A stretch of 64,000 bases of DNA from Flammeovirga agarivorans (GCF_012641475.1 NZ_JABAIL010000016.1:1-64000); one strand, 5' to 3'; numbered from the stretch's first letter, positions 52,329 to 61,028 are shown. Translations and numbers: made by a program. The notes: generated by a model not told the origin, from the letters alone.

Positions 52329-52790
52329 TTAGGTTAAGTTTAATTCGTAAATACTTCTTGGAGTTTCCTCAAATCTAATCCTTGTAAGTACTATTCCTTC
52401 AGGAAGCCTATTCTTAATATAGTTTGCTATATACCTACAGATTACCTCAGATGTTGGGGGTTGTTGTAACCAAACAACTTTTCCTTTCATCCCAAATCTT
52501 TTTCCTAAATATCTGTCCTGTAATGCTGCAAGCTCCTGCATGTAGGGATCATTCTCCTCAGCGATTAACGAGTGATCCAATTTTTCAATTACTTCTTTTA
52601 CAATTTTTCCCGCATCGCCAAAGGGCATTTCTACACTATCAACTTCTGAGGTACTTTTCACCTCTACTTCTAAACTAGCGTTATGCCCGTGCAAGCTTGC
52701 ACATGGATCTTCACCTTTCTTCATTTCAGCGAAAATCATATTAGCATGTGCAAAGCTTATACTATGATCGTATTTTTTAATTACTGACAT
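52329..52790 (-). CDS. queD: 6-carboxy-tetrahydropterin synthase
   Basis: This encodes 153 residues from MSVIKKYDHS. An upstream extension is open, but it overlaps the gene before by many codons. QueD acts after FolE, making 6-carboxy-tetrahydropterin. Zinc and catalytic residues are in SFAHAN (H15), CASLHGHN (C30, H34, H36) and LDHSLI (H73), plus PPTSEV and RFEETP. It overlaps the gene upstream by 14 bases. It is part of the deazaguanine set. Confidence 0.93.
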   Translation of the reverse strand: MSVIKKYDHSISFAHANMIFAEMKKGEDPCASLHGHNASLEVEVKSTSEVDSVEMPFGDAGKIVKEVIEKLDHSLIAEENDPYMQELAALQDRYLGKRFGMKGKVVWLQQPPTSEVICRYIANYIKNRLPEGIVLTRIRFEETPRSIYELNLT

Positions 52791-53091
52791 TTTCCTCCAC
52801 TTTTTTTGTAAAACTGCTTTCGAAAATCTGTTTAGAGATTCTAAGAGGATAATCATCTTCTTTACCCAAGTCTTTTACCAGATAGTCATCCTTAAATATT
52901 ACGAGTGTAGGAAGCTCTTTCTGATAGAATTCGATCTTACCCGTTTTCTCAAAATATTTGAACTTTGCTTTATTTTCTGAGGTGTTCTTCACCGTCCCTT
53001 TTCCATAGAAAAACTCGATGACTTTTTGTGCGTTTTTCCCTGTCCACTGTATAGCGTTTACCTCTTGTGGATTTCTTACGTAAATGTCCAT
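52777..53091 (-). CDS. hypothetical conserved phage protein
   Basis: This encodes 104 residues. The start (VNAIQWTGKNAQKVIEFFYG) is similar to small phage proteins that begin with a VxAxQWTG motif. It overlaps queD and the upstream gene. The function is unknown. Confidence 0.6.
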   Translation of the reverse strand: MDIYVRNPQEVNAIQWTGKNAQKVIEFFYGKGTVKNTSENKAKFKYFEKTGKIEFYQKELPTLVIFKDDYLVKDLGKEDDYPLRISKQIFESSFTKKVEENVSN

Positions 53092-53402
53092 TATGATGCG
53101 TATAAAAAAATGAATGAAATGTCACCTTCTTTAGTGACCCTAATTTTGACTACATTTTCAAGGGGTAATTGCATAGAATCTTGAGTAGAAGTATATGCCC
53201 CCACATATCCATTCCCACCATCAACTTCAACTGTAGCTCCGTTGATGTTTGATAAGAGAACAGACTTAGCCCCTGTGCAATCCAACTCAACACCTCCATT
53301 CGCTGCTGTTGGAGAATTAATGCTGTTTTCATCACTCAACTTTGGTGTTAGTGATTTCACCTGAAAGGATTTGCTGTAGAATGTTTGTGTACCTGCTTCC
53401 AT
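53091..53402 (-). CDS. hypothetical small beta protein
   Basis: This encodes 103 residues, Ser/Thr/Asn/Gly-rich and largely beta, with no signal peptide. It follows the Cys-rich gene without a gap and overlaps the next gene by one base. It may be a virion protein. Confidence 0.55.
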   Translation of the reverse strand: MEAGTQTFYSKSFQVKSLTPKLSDENSINSPTAANGGVELDCTGAKSVLLSNINGATVEVDGGNGYVGAYTSTQDSMQLPLENVVKIRVTKEGDISFIFLYAS

Positions 53403-54173
53403 CTATTTGTTACGTTTTATTCTTTTTCTTTTTATAACTTCTTTAGGAGGATCCTTTTCCTCTGTAGTAATTTCTTCATGCGGAATTTCTTCTATTGATT
53501 CCGCTTTTTCGGGTAGTTCCTCCTCAGTCTTTTTACCAAAAAACGAAGCCAAAATACCGCCTGCAGGTTTCGAGGTTTCATCTTTGGAGGTACTGCTTGC
53601 CTGTATCGTCAGTGTTTGTCTATTCTGACCCATACGATCCGCTAAGTCAGCAAGCTTTGCCATACGATCAATTTCACCTGATAGTATCATGTCCGTTTTA
53701 CCTCCATCGGTTTTCTCTGCTGCACTTTCAACTGCAATCCTCTTGGACTGTATATCAATAAGTTCTTTTATGATCTCTTTTGGTGAAAGTTCTTTCATGC
53801 TCTCACTTTCCCAGTCGAAGGCACATTCTGACGACTCCTCAAAATATGGGCAAGAGGTATTCATGTAGCATTTCACACAACTAATCCCGATTTCTTTGGC
53901 GGGAATTTTTTTGGTCCTCTTTACAGGAGCATCCCAAGTAGCACTCCATTCGAGCTGAGGTCTTGCCGATATTTTAAGAAGAAATTCCTTTTTACACTTA
54001 GACATGATGCTTGGATCACTACATCCTTCGCACTTGTCTTCATCTCCGAATTCTTCTAGCCTATTCTTCATGAAGCAGTTGCATATTATGTTTTTATGCA
54101 TCAACTCCGAGTAGTGCATTGAGAGAGCTTTTACCCACTCTTCTACCTGTTCTTTTGTTTCTTTTGTAATCAT
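53403..54173 (-). CDS. Cys-rich protein with zinc-ribbon-like clusters
   Basis: This encodes 256 residues. Cys-rich segments at about residues 30-60 (CNCFMKNR, CEGCSDPSIMSKC) and 98-118 (CVKCYMNTSCPYFEESSEC) probably bind zinc or an Fe-S cluster. The remainder is helical and ends in a Glu/Lys-rich part. It lies between dpdA and queD, so a role linked to deazaguanine insertion is worth considering, but no catalytic motif is visible. Confidence 0.6.
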   Translation of the reverse strand: MITKETKEQVEEWVKALSMHYSELMHKNIICNCFMKNRLEEFGDEDKCEGCSDPSIMSKCKKEFLLKISARPQLEWSATWDAPVKRTKKIPAKEIGISCVKCYMNTSCPYFEESSECAFDWESESMKELSPKEIIKELIDIQSKRIAVESAAEKTDGGKTDMILSGEIDRMAKLADLADRMGQNRQTLTIQASSTSKDETSKPAGGILASFFGKKTEEELPEKAESIEEIPHEEITTEEKDPPKEVIKRKRIKRNK

Positions 54174-54337
54174 AGTATTCCAAATAGCCTACAGAAAAAG
54201 TATATCAGCATTAGAGCTACAAAGTTTTTAAACAAAACCTGTACGAATTGAAGTACAAGAAATTTGATAATCTCAAAGCCTACACAACACGCGTAGACGA
54301 TAACAAATCCGAAAAATGTGTATATAAGTGCTACCAT
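54170..54337 (-). CDS. small membrane protein (55 residues)
   Basis: The frame encodes MVALIYTFFGFVIVYACCVG and a second hydrophobic part (FVALMLIYFFC). It has the ATGA overlap with the Cys-rich gene and begins 16 bases after dpdA, so it belongs to the same operon. Two likely membrane segments are visible. The function is unknown. Confidence 0.6.
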   Translation of the reverse strand: MVALIYTFFGFVIVYACCVGFEIIKFLVLQFVQVLFKNFVALMLIYFFCRLFGIL

Positions 54338-54353
54338 ATCTATCCTTATGTTT

Positions 54354-55379
54354 TTAGGTTTTCCAATGACTCCAAACTGTTCCCAGCTCTTTGTTTTTTA
54401 TTCTAGCTCTCTTAGTCACCTGCTCTCTAAACGTCAGCCAACTTTGTGCGCCATAAATATTATTATGATATGCATTCCTTCCTTTTACCAATGTTTTGAG
54501 ATCCATCGTTCCATTGCCCCAATTTTTTAGTTTATGCTTTTCTCTTTTTCTATAGTGTTTCATGTCGGGGTCAAGCCTTATAAAGTTTGTTCCATCCGCA
54601 TGAAAGCTAACTCCCATCTGATCGGCCATTAGCCAAGATGAAGAATCCGCTGCAAAAGTTGGGAGATCAAAAGAAGGAAGTGTTTCCGTGTACCCAAACA
54701 GATGAATTGGTACATTGTATATTTTTTGAATTTGGTGTATCTGAGGAAGTAACTTTGTAATAGACATCCCAGAAGCAACTCCAACATAGTCGAAACTTCT
54801 AGCATACTCTTCAAGCCTTTTTAACCCATACCTATCTCCATGTATGCCTAAAGTATCCGCATGGGCTATAAAACAAACATTAACCACCTTCGAAAGTGGT
54901 CTAAAGTATTTCTCGTTCCATTCATCCACCACTTCTCTCCCCACATATCCGTCTAAGTCCATATTTGCAACAACATAAAGACATTCTGCATGATCGTAAC
55001 ACCACTGCACATACTCCTCAATGTATCCAATCCAAAAATTGGGATCATACCATTCCTCTTTCGCTTCATCTTGGTTAAAGAATGAGAATGCCCCTGAATC
55101 CGTCATAAACAGATTTTTCTTTGTTTCATCCTTCTTAAAGTCTGAGAATAATATTTCTGTAAAACCTTCTAGATTTTTTTTGATGTAATGGTAAGACACT
55201 AAGACTTCATGTATCCCACAACTCCACAGTTGATGAATACGCTGAATATTCGTAGATACAAAAAAGGTGACCCTATGTTCTACACATGGATCATAGATAA
55301 ACTCTTTGGATTTATTTGAGCGAATCTTTCTTTCCTTTGCTACTATTTGTCTAGTGCTTTTTCGTACTCTTCCTGCCAT
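54354..55379 (-). CDS. dpdA: DpdA-like DNA guanine transglycosylase
   Basis: This encodes 341 residues. DpdA is related to tRNA-guanine transglycosylase and swaps guanine in DNA for a 7-deazaguanine. The TGT-type motifs are TDSGAFS (about 93-99, catalytic Asp 94), LFGYTE (about 227-232) and FAADSSSW with Asp 245 as the nucleophile. The tRNA-type zinc site is missing, as in DNA-acting members. It overlaps queC by 37 bases. Confidence 0.85.
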   Translation of the reverse strand: MAGRVRKSTRQIVAKERKIRSNKSKEFIYDPCVEHRVTFFVSTNIQRIHQLWSCGIHEVLVSYHYIKKNLEGFTEILFSDFKKDETKKNLFMTDSGAFSFFNQDEAKEEWYDPNFWIGYIEEYVQWCYDHAECLYVVANMDLDGYVGREVVDEWNEKYFRPLSKVVNVCFIAHADTLGIHGDRYGLKRLEEYARSFDYVGVASGMSITKLLPQIHQIQKIYNVPIHLFGYTETLPSFDLPTFAADSSSWLMADQMGVSFHADGTNFIRLDPDMKHYRKREKHKLKNWGNGTMDLKTLVKGRNAYHNNIYGAQSWLTFREQVTKRARIKNKELGTVWSHWKT

Positions 55380-56077
55380 TGATCAAAAAGTGAGAAAGTT
55401 GACATATACTCAAGTTGGTCCTTATATAAGGCTTCAATATGAGGTTTTACATCTTGATCGAAACAATCAATCCCTATATCATTATTAGCAAGTGCTACTG
55501 CTTTTCTTACACAGGCAGAACACTTACCACACCCCTTATCTGTAGTAGGGGCATAACAAGAAATGAGTTCAGAAATTTCTTTTTCTGTAACCACATTTTC
55601 CTCAAGACATAGGTTTAATGCTTCAGACTTGGACAAGTCCTTATGCGGGGAAATAACTTCGGGGGAGAACCCTTTCCAGTTTTCGGGTTTAGGTACATTG
55701 TAATAATATACCTTCATAAAGTTCTCTACAGCTTTGAGAATATCTTCGTTAGTGTCCCTAAAAAAGTCAAATACTGTAGTTCCAACAAAAACTTTTGGAG
55801 CATGCTCAAAAGCCTTGAGGAAAAAATAAATATTGCGAAGAGGAACATAATGGTTTGCCTCAGACTCCATCCTAAATGTATCATTGATCTTAAGATCTTC
55901 ATTAGGGGCGTATATCTGATTACGTACTTGTTCCTGTTCTCTTTTTGAATAATCTACACCTACATTGAAGTGTAAAAGCGTGAGTGGTTCTAGTGATTCC
56001 CTTAATCGCTTTCTAAGCAAAAAAGAGTCAAAGCCTCCTGAATACAGAAGTACTTTAGGTTCATATTTGTGTGACAT
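55343..56077 (-). CDS. queC: 7-cyano-7-deazaguanine synthase
   Basis: This encodes 244 residues. QueC turns 7-carboxy-7-deazaguanine into preQ0 with ATP and ammonia. The PP-loop is SGGFDS (residues 13-18) and the zinc site is C174, C183, C186 and C189 (CGKCSAC). The codons for residues 2-5 contain CACAAATAT, a copy of the leader string, so the string here lies inside the start of the gene. It is not fused to an amidotransferase domain. Confidence 0.9.
   Translation of the reverse strand: MSHKYEPKVLLYSGGFDSFLLRKRLRESLEPLTLLHFNVGVDYSKREQEQVRNQIYAPNEDLKINDTFRMESEANHYVPLRNIYFFLKAFEHAPKVFVGTTVFDFFRDTNEDILKAVENFMKVYYYNVPKPENWKGFSPEVISPHKDLSKSEALNLCLEENVVTEKEISELISCYAPTTDKGCGKCSACVRKAVALANNDIGIDCFDQDVKPHIEALYKDQLEYMSTFSLFDQWQEEYEKALDK
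56062..56073 (-). promoter_or_regulatory. CACACAAATATG string at the queC start
   Basis: The string overlaps codons 2-6 of queC rather than lying before it. It may be chance or a leader embedded in the coding sequence. Confidence 0.3.
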
Positions 56078-56096
56078 CGCTTAATATTTTTATGCA

Positions 56097-56121
56097 GCAC
56101 CCCCTTATTGTTAGGGGGCGC
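56097..56121. terminator. hairpin between queC and the basic gene
   Basis: GC-CCCCCT/AGGGGG-GC stem with a seven-base loop. Ts follow on the plus side. It lies 25 bases after the 41-residue gene and could end its transcript. Confidence 0.6.
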
Positions 56122-56145
56122 TTTTAGCTTGTGGGTTAGTGCCTG

Positions 56146-56271
56146 CTAACCTTTAGCTCTTTGGGCTGTAGCACTTCTTTGAGATTTTACTTTTCCTGAA
56201 GCACCTTTTTTAGCACCTCCGGATTTTCTCGTAGTTCTACGTCCAACCGCTCTACCTCTAGATTTTGCCAT
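56146..56271 (-). CDS. very basic 41-residue protein
   Basis: The frame begins MAKSRGRAVGRRTTRKSGGA and ends KSQRSATAQRAKG. Lys and Arg make up about a third of it, with Ala, Gly, Ser and Thr for the rest, a histone-tail-like make-up. It is separated from queC by a hairpin. It may bind DNA or RNA. Confidence 0.6.
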   Translation of the reverse strand: MAKSRGRAVGRRTTRKSGGAKKGASGKVKSQRSATAQRAKG

Positions 56272-56313
56272 CTTGTCAAAAAATTAAGGTTTACGTTTTC
56301 TCCTCTAGTTTGC

Positions 56314-56601
56314 TTAGAGGGCAGAAGTAGCTTGGATTAAACCAATTCGTTCTTTAAGCACCTTAGTACTAATTGCTACCTTTCCGTCTGAGACATTTGT
56401 GAAAGAGTGATTATAACTAAGCTTAACGCCTTTTGTATAAAATCTACCACTGGCCTCGATTACGGCTTTTATTTTTTGATTAAGCGCTCCTGCTCCTACG
56501 GAGACGAGGTTTACGCTTTCCTGCTGTCGAAGACCTTGCTCTATCGACTTTGCGAGCCTTTGTACGTTCGTCTGTGTTGATACTTTGATGATGTTTTGCA
56601 T
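56314..56601 (-). CDS. SpoVS-like (Alba-fold) protein
   Basis: This encodes 95 residues from MQNIIKVSTQ. The sequence IKVSTQTNVQRLAKSIEQGLR, VSVGAGALNQKIKAVIEASGRF and VAISTKVL follows Bacillus stage V sporulation protein S closely. SpoVS-family proteins have an Alba-like nucleic-acid-binding fold. It overlaps the 3' end of the RuvC-like gene by 122 bases in another frame. Its function in a phage is unknown. Confidence 0.85.
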   Translation of the reverse strand: MQNIIKVSTQTNVQRLAKSIEQGLRQQESVNLVSVGAGALNQKIKAVIEASGRFYTKGVKLSYNHSFTNVSDGKVAISTKVLKERIGLIQATSAL

Positions 56602-57076
56602 AGTGCATTTTTTCCTTTGTGTATAGTGCAATCAGTAATGCATCGCTCGTTTTCAAAGTTACCTTCAGATTTGTAAAGAACGAAATCGCCAAGGATTTTA
56701 ATCTGTTTTTATATTTTGTTGTTGATTCAGTCTTACCCTTTTTGAGTTTAAAATGCTTCATCCAAGTAGCGGGTGTTTCAAAAATAACCCGTGCAAAAAG
56801 AGTATAAGCAATCAAACTCATTATACCTTTATTTTCACCAAAAGAGAACGCCTGCTTACTTCCATCGCGGGGCATCGAATGTACATTCTCCATGATACAA
56901 ATATATTGCCCTCTTTCTAAGCGAGAATTTTCTTGAAAATCCTTTATAAATGCATATGCCTCTACTGCAGTCGTTGGGTTGGGATAAACTACCACCTCGT
57001 CATGATATATAATAGCCATCGCCCCACTCTTTCCAGGGTCAATTCCAACGAAAGCAATTTCCTCATTTTGTAACAT
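56480..57076 (-). CDS. RuvC-like Holliday junction resolvase
   Basis: This encodes 198 residues from MLQNEEIAFV. A longer frame to 57145 exists, but its extra codons run through the leader element. Acidic active-site motifs are VGIDPGKSG (D13), IMENVHSMP (E63) and KTSDALLIALY (D145). The last 40 residues are basic and lie over the SpoVS-like gene. It resolves recombination or replication intermediates before packaging. Confidence 0.85.
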   Translation of the reverse strand: MLQNEEIAFVGIDPGKSGAMAIIYHDEVVVYPNPTTAVEAYAFIKDFQENSRLERGQYICIMENVHSMPRDGSKQAFSFGENKGIMSLIAYTLFARVIFETPATWMKHFKLKKGKTESTTKYKNRLKSLAISFFTNLKVTLKTSDALLIALYTKEKMHYAKHHQSINTDERTKARKVDRARSSTAGKRKPRLRRSRSA

Positions 57077-57084
57077 AAGATCTA

Positions 57085-57096
57085 AATATTTGTGTG
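57085..57096 (-). promoter_or_regulatory. CACACAAATATT leader element
   Basis: An exact copy, nine bases before the RuvC-like start at 57076. It decides between two possible starts. Confidence 0.65.
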
Positions 57097-57253
57097 TATT
57101 TCTACTTTTTAAAATCGCTTTTATTTGCTTTGTATTTCTTCTCACATCGCATTTAAAATATAGTTAGATATATTTTCATTACTTAAGTTGTAAGTGACGT
57201 TACAAGGCAAAATATAAAGGAATAGCGGATTGAGGTATGCCGACCCTATCACA

Positions 57254-57649
57254 CTACTTTTTTACTTCTTTTAGGTTATTAAACCAATAAGAAAAATCTT
57301 GCATAGAGTTCACCTGCAGCAATACATACTCAGGACATACCCTATTTAAAAAGGCTGAAGCTAAACGAACATCAATAAGAGCATTACCATATCCCCCTGT
57401 TTTCTTGTCCAAAGAAACGGATTTGGCTCCCGCTCTCTCCAACTCTCCAATAGAAAGGAATCCATTTTTCTTCCTTACTCTCTTAAAGATGTTCTCTAGA
57501 TTTTCTCTAGTACTCTTTGATGACCTATTTTTCCTCTCAATAGCCAAAAAAAGATTCATAGTTTCCTTCAATCGGAACCATGAATTGAAAGAGGCTTTAG
57601 AGGCGTTTGACACCTCTAAAACTTCAACTAATCTAATTTTTTTAAACAT
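57254..57649 (-). CDS. hypothetical protein, possible KilA-N-like
   Basis: This encodes 131 residues from MFKKIRLVEV. The segment GGYGNALIDVRLASAFLNRVCPEY has the layout of KilA-N DNA-binding proteins (GG-x-W/H-x(4)-L-A-x(3)-LSPEF). It is weak. The start overlaps the end of the gene upstream by eight bases. Confidence 0.45.
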   Translation of the reverse strand: MFKKIRLVEVLEVSNASKASFNSWFRLKETMNLFLAIERKNRSSKSTRENLENIFKRVRKKNGFLSIGELERAGAKSVSLDKKTGGYGNALIDVRLASAFLNRVCPEYVLLQVNSMQDFSYWFNNLKEVKK

Positions 57650-58073
57650 TATTTCTTCTTCGGGTAATTTCCCTTGAAAGTACTTCAAAGGAGTGGAGGA
57701 TTGAGCTATGCTTATCCTTCAACATTTCATATAAAATTTGAGTTTGGAGGAGTTCTCCCTTAAGCCCACTAACTACGGGGTCTGAATCCGCTGAAGCTTC
57801 TTTTTCTTTTACAGACTTCCCTTTCGCTAATATGATCAACGAAGCTCTTTTGGTATTATAATTATGCTCCTCTGACTGCAGTGCTGCCCTTGTCATAATC
57901 AATTGTGATTCGACAAATTCACGCCAAGCGTTATAGTTGCCTAACATGGAACCCATCTCGTCAGCAGAGAGTTCGTTTAAATCGGCAGGAAGGTGGGTAA
58001 ACTCCCCTTCCGGTTTCGCTCTTTGAGTCGTTCCTAACAACTTCTTAAACCTGTTTACTGCTTCGGTTTTCAT
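57642..58073 (-). CDS. hypothetical coiled-coil protein
   Basis: This encodes 143 residues, mostly helical with heptad-like Leu/Glu/Lys patterns in the second half. The leader element is eight bases before the start. The function is unknown. Confidence 0.55.
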   Translation of the reverse strand: MKTEAVNRFKKLLGTTQRAKPEGEFTHLPADLNELSADEMGSMLGNYNAWREFVESQLIMTRAALQSEEHNYNTKRASLIILAKGKSVKEKEASADSDPVVSGLKGELLQTQILYEMLKDKHSSILHSFEVLSREITRRRNNV

Positions 58074-58081
58074 ATAAGTTT

Positions 58082-58093
58082 AATATTTGTGTG
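58082..58093 (-). promoter_or_regulatory. CACACAAATATT leader element
   Basis: An exact copy followed by AAACTTAT and the start at 58073. Confidence 0.65.
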
Positions 58094-58100
58094 TTTGATG

Positions 58101-58880
58101 CTAGGACTGATCCCAGCATGTGGTTCTGTAGGGACAGCTGCATGCCCTTTGGCTGTCGCTTACTTTACATTTGCGTTTACTTGGGAGGGTTTTACTTAAA
58201 CCTTCATCAACAATTTTATTCATAGCTCGAACAAGATCCTTTCGTACAGGTCGAATAAATTCCCTGATTTCACTAGTATTCTTGTTGATGTACAAATAGA
58301 TTATTCCATCAATCTGCTCTCCCTGTTGGATCAACTCATTTGCATAAAAAGAAGCTTGACCTTCATGCTTTTCAATAGGAGCATATTTTAGATGCTTTGT
58401 AGTAAAATCCCCGTGAGTTTTCACTTCTAAGACGTATCGTTTTTTACGCAGATTTACGATCCCGTCTGCTCTACCATCAACTTTTCGTTTTCGATTTCTT
58501 ATCGGGTATTCCGCTGCTTCTAATATCCCTTGTTGACGTAGACACTCCTGAACATATAAATGAACAAAATGCCCTATATCGAAGGTCAACTGAAGACTTG
58601 CGGGAATCGGGTCGGGTAAATCCGAAAACTCCTCTTCGTTGATGTCATACCATAACTTTCTTGAACACCCGTCATGTAATTCTGACGGATGTACTTTATT
58701 TCTTTTTCGCTCTCCTCTCATAAGTACAGGAAGCATTGCTCCAAGGTGTTCATCAATCCTTTTGCCAAGAAGGATCTTTTGACCTAATCTGCGAGCTTCT
58801 ATTCCCGCTTGCTTTTTTTCTATACTTAATTGAGAAATTCCGCGCTCTAAATATGAGCGTAGTGTTTCTGACCTTAACAT
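58101..58880 (-). CDS. Cas4/RecB-like Fe-S nuclease
   Basis: This encodes 259 residues. Fe-S ligands are C72, then C247, C249 and C255 at the end (ACSCPYRTTC). PD-(D/E)XK nuclease residues are D139 (GRADG) and E152-K154 (LEVKT), with a His near 104 and Q175. Such nucleases trim DNA ends in recombination. It precedes the CobT-like gene's end and follows the operon direction. Confidence 0.85.
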   Translation of the reverse strand: MLRSETLRSYLERGISQLSIEKKQAGIEARRLGQKILLGKRIDEHLGAMLPVLMRGERKRNKVHPSELHDGCSRKLWYDINEEEFSDLPDPIPASLQLTFDIGHFVHLYVQECLRQQGILEAAEYPIRNRKRKVDGRADGIVNLRKKRYVLEVKTHGDFTTKHLKYAPIEKHEGQASFYANELIQQGEQIDGIIYLYINKNTSEIREFIRPVRKDLVRAMNKIVDEGLSKTLPSKRKCKVSDSQRACSCPYRTTCWDQS

Positions 58881-58911
58881 AGTTAAAGATACTTATAATT
58901 ATCTTGAATTC

Positions 58912-61026
58912 CTAATAGGTATTCAATTTCTTAGAGACTTCTTTAGTAAAGAATCTAATAAAGCTTTTGTAGAAGTCCCCAGACGAAAAATCTAAAAACT
59001 TACCATTTCCATACAGATAATTTGCAGCTCTAACAGGCCCAATTAAGACAGGAATAAAGGGTATCCCTTCTTTTCTTATCTTATCAACGGAAAGCTTTAA
59101 TGCCTTCTCAGCATCTTCCGTTTTTAATTTACCTTCCAGTTGAACGGATACATCCGTGGGTTCCCCGTCACTGATTAGAATTAGAATAAAGTTCTGTCCA
59201 AATTCCTCCTCCATCAGCTTTTTGGTTTTAATCAGTGCATCCGCATCTGCATTTGATCCTTCGGGGTCTAGTTGAGGAATTTTTTTGAGAGTTTTTGTAC
59301 CTCTAGTATAAAGCTCTCTCAATGTCGCTCCTCCAGAAACATGATAAGACTCTGCGGTATCATGCGCCCAAACACGAACTTCCATTTTTGGAACGGACTG
59401 TGCAGCCTTCGTAATACAAAGTGCTACTTCTTTTGCTACATCAGATCGGGTTCTTCCTCCTGGTTCTTCTAGTTTCATACTTCCACTATTGTCTACAAGG
59501 ATTCCAACACCAACTACTCCCGTCTCTACGACTTCTTTTTGCATGTAGATAGAAGAAACTCCCGCCTTTACTTCTGCAATTTTTGAGCGATCCATTTTTC
59601 CCGTTCTTTGAGAATTACGAACATACTCCCTCGTTTCTGCTACAGCGTTTAATCTTCTAGAAAGGAATTGAGCATCTCCTCTAACTTCTGCAATAGCTCT
59701 GTTATACTGTCTATTGTCACATTCTTTACCCTCTACAACTACAACACCATCAATAGTTGAGTACTCCTTAAATGTGATATGTATGTGTTGTTTTTGCTCT
59801 TTAGGTTTTTCTGCATTATCTCCGCCTGTAGGTGAAGGAGATCCGCCTAGAGTTTCAACAATATCTTTGATATTCTCTGATTTATCCACTACATTTTCGA
59901 AACTATCCCCGTTTCCGGAGGTATCTCCTTCAGGTTTTGAATCTGAGTCTTTGTCACTGTCTCCCCCCTCGCCATCTTTTGAGTCTTCTGTTTCATCGCT
60001 ATCCCCACTTCTATCTTTCTCTGTCTGAGATTCGCTGTCCCCTTCTCTATCGCTCTCTTCTTCGGGATTTTTTGAAGGTTTACTTTTTTTACCCTTGTCA
60101 GACACTTTTTTGTTACCGCTACTATTAGAAGAGTCAGAAGAAGCATCTCCCTCTGATTCTGAGGAGTCGCTGCTAGATTCATTATTTAAGTCTGAGGAAT
60201 CCTCAAACTTTGACTTAATCCAATCAAAGGTTTTCCTTGAGTACTCGCAAACTTCTTCAAAGGTTTCGGGAAGTTTACCTTCTACGATTTTTTCAAATTC
60301 TTTGATTTCTGTTGCAAGTTCCTTCTCCATGATCGGGAGGATTCTTGAGGGATACCTTACCGAAAGGAATACAAAGTTTATAAGTTTTTCAAGAGGGCTT
60401 GACTCTCTATACTTATCCTTACACTTAGCATCATATCTGCCAAAGTAGTGTTCTTTTAACTTCTCGATGAACAAGTGGGTCCCAGGGTTTTCTTCTGTCA
60501 TGATCCTTTCTATTCGTTCATCTTCAAAAATGTTTCGAAGATTCTGCTCCAAAGGATGCCTTGGCTTTGTCTTCTCTTTACCAATAGGAGTATAAAGACA
60601 GTGCGATGCTTCGTGAACGGTTAGTCCTAAAAATATATCTTGTAAGCCATCTACGAATAACCTTTTACTCGATTCTTTTGAGGGAGGTGATTCTAACGAA
60701 CCTGTTCCAACCTGAATAGTGCTGCCGTCCGTAAAGGAATTATTCGAAAATTGATTTACAACAAGATTGGCCCTTACACCTAAAGAGCATAGTAAGGCTC
60801 TTGCCTTATCTTCCATTACGTTGACGAATAAATTCTCTTCCTTAGTATTTCGAACTTTCGAGTCTGAGGCAAATCGTTCTTTTACCCTTCTATATTTAAC
60901 CGAGTTTTCTATAAGGTATGTAGAAAACGAGTCATGTCTATACTTTGAAGCCCATGCAGATACATACCCTTCTTGCTTATGCGTGAAGGAAGTTTCCTTT
61001 TCGCTTCTGTTGAAAATATCTCTCAT
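58912..61026 (-). CDS. CobT-like protein: metallopeptidase motif, acidic linker and VWA domain
   Basis: This encodes 704 residues. The N-terminal region has LTVHEASHCLYT (HExxH, 138-142) and NIFEDERIE (168-173), as in CobT/DUF2201-type proteins. Residues about 275-385 are an Asp/Glu/Ser-rich linker. The VWA domain follows, with the MIDAS motif VDNSGSM (D512, S514, S516). It forms a pair with the next MoxR-like ATPase, as in CobS/CobT cobalt chelatases. Phage forms probably remodel protein complexes rather than insert cobalt. Confidence 0.8.
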   Translation of the reverse strand: MRDIFNRSEKETSFTHKQEGYVSAWASKYRHDSFSTYLIENSVKYRRVKERFASDSKVRNTKEENLFVNVMEDKARALLCSLGVRANLVVNQFSNNSFTDGSTIQVGTGSLESPPSKESSKRLFVDGLQDIFLGLTVHEASHCLYTPIGKEKTKPRHPLEQNLRNIFEDERIERIMTEENPGTHLFIEKLKEHYFGRYDAKCKDKYRESSPLEKLINFVFLSVRYPSRILPIMEKELATEIKEFEKIVEGKLPETFEEVCEYSRKTFDWIKSKFEDSSDLNNESSSDSSESEGDASSDSSNSSGNKKVSDKGKKSKPSKNPEEESDREGDSESQTEKDRSGDSDETEDSKDGEGGDSDKDSDSKPEGDTSGNGDSFENVVDKSENIKDIVETLGGSPSPTGGDNAEKPKEQKQHIHITFKEYSTIDGVVVVEGKECDNRQYNRAIAEVRGDAQFLSRRLNAVAETREYVRNSQRTGKMDRSKIAEVKAGVSSIYMQKEVVETGVVGVGILVDNSGSMKLEEPGGRTRSDVAKEVALCITKAAQSVPKMEVRVWAHDTAESYHVSGGATLRELYTRGTKTLKKIPQLDPEGSNADADALIKTKKLMEEEFGQNFILILISDGEPTDVSVQLEGKLKTEDAEKALKLSVDKIRKEGIPFIPVLIGPVRAANYLYGNGKFLDFSSGDFYKSFIRFFTKEVSKKLNTY

Positions 61027-61028
61027 AA

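Noticed and set aside
57077-57145. N-terminal extension of the RuvC-like gene
   Set aside because: It reads through the CACACAAATATT leader, and the conserved domain begins just after the inner ATG at 57076.
59714-60448. Ser/Leu-rich plus-strand frames opposite the CobT-like gene
   Set aside because: Shadow frames of the Asp/Glu/Ser linker, with no start context.
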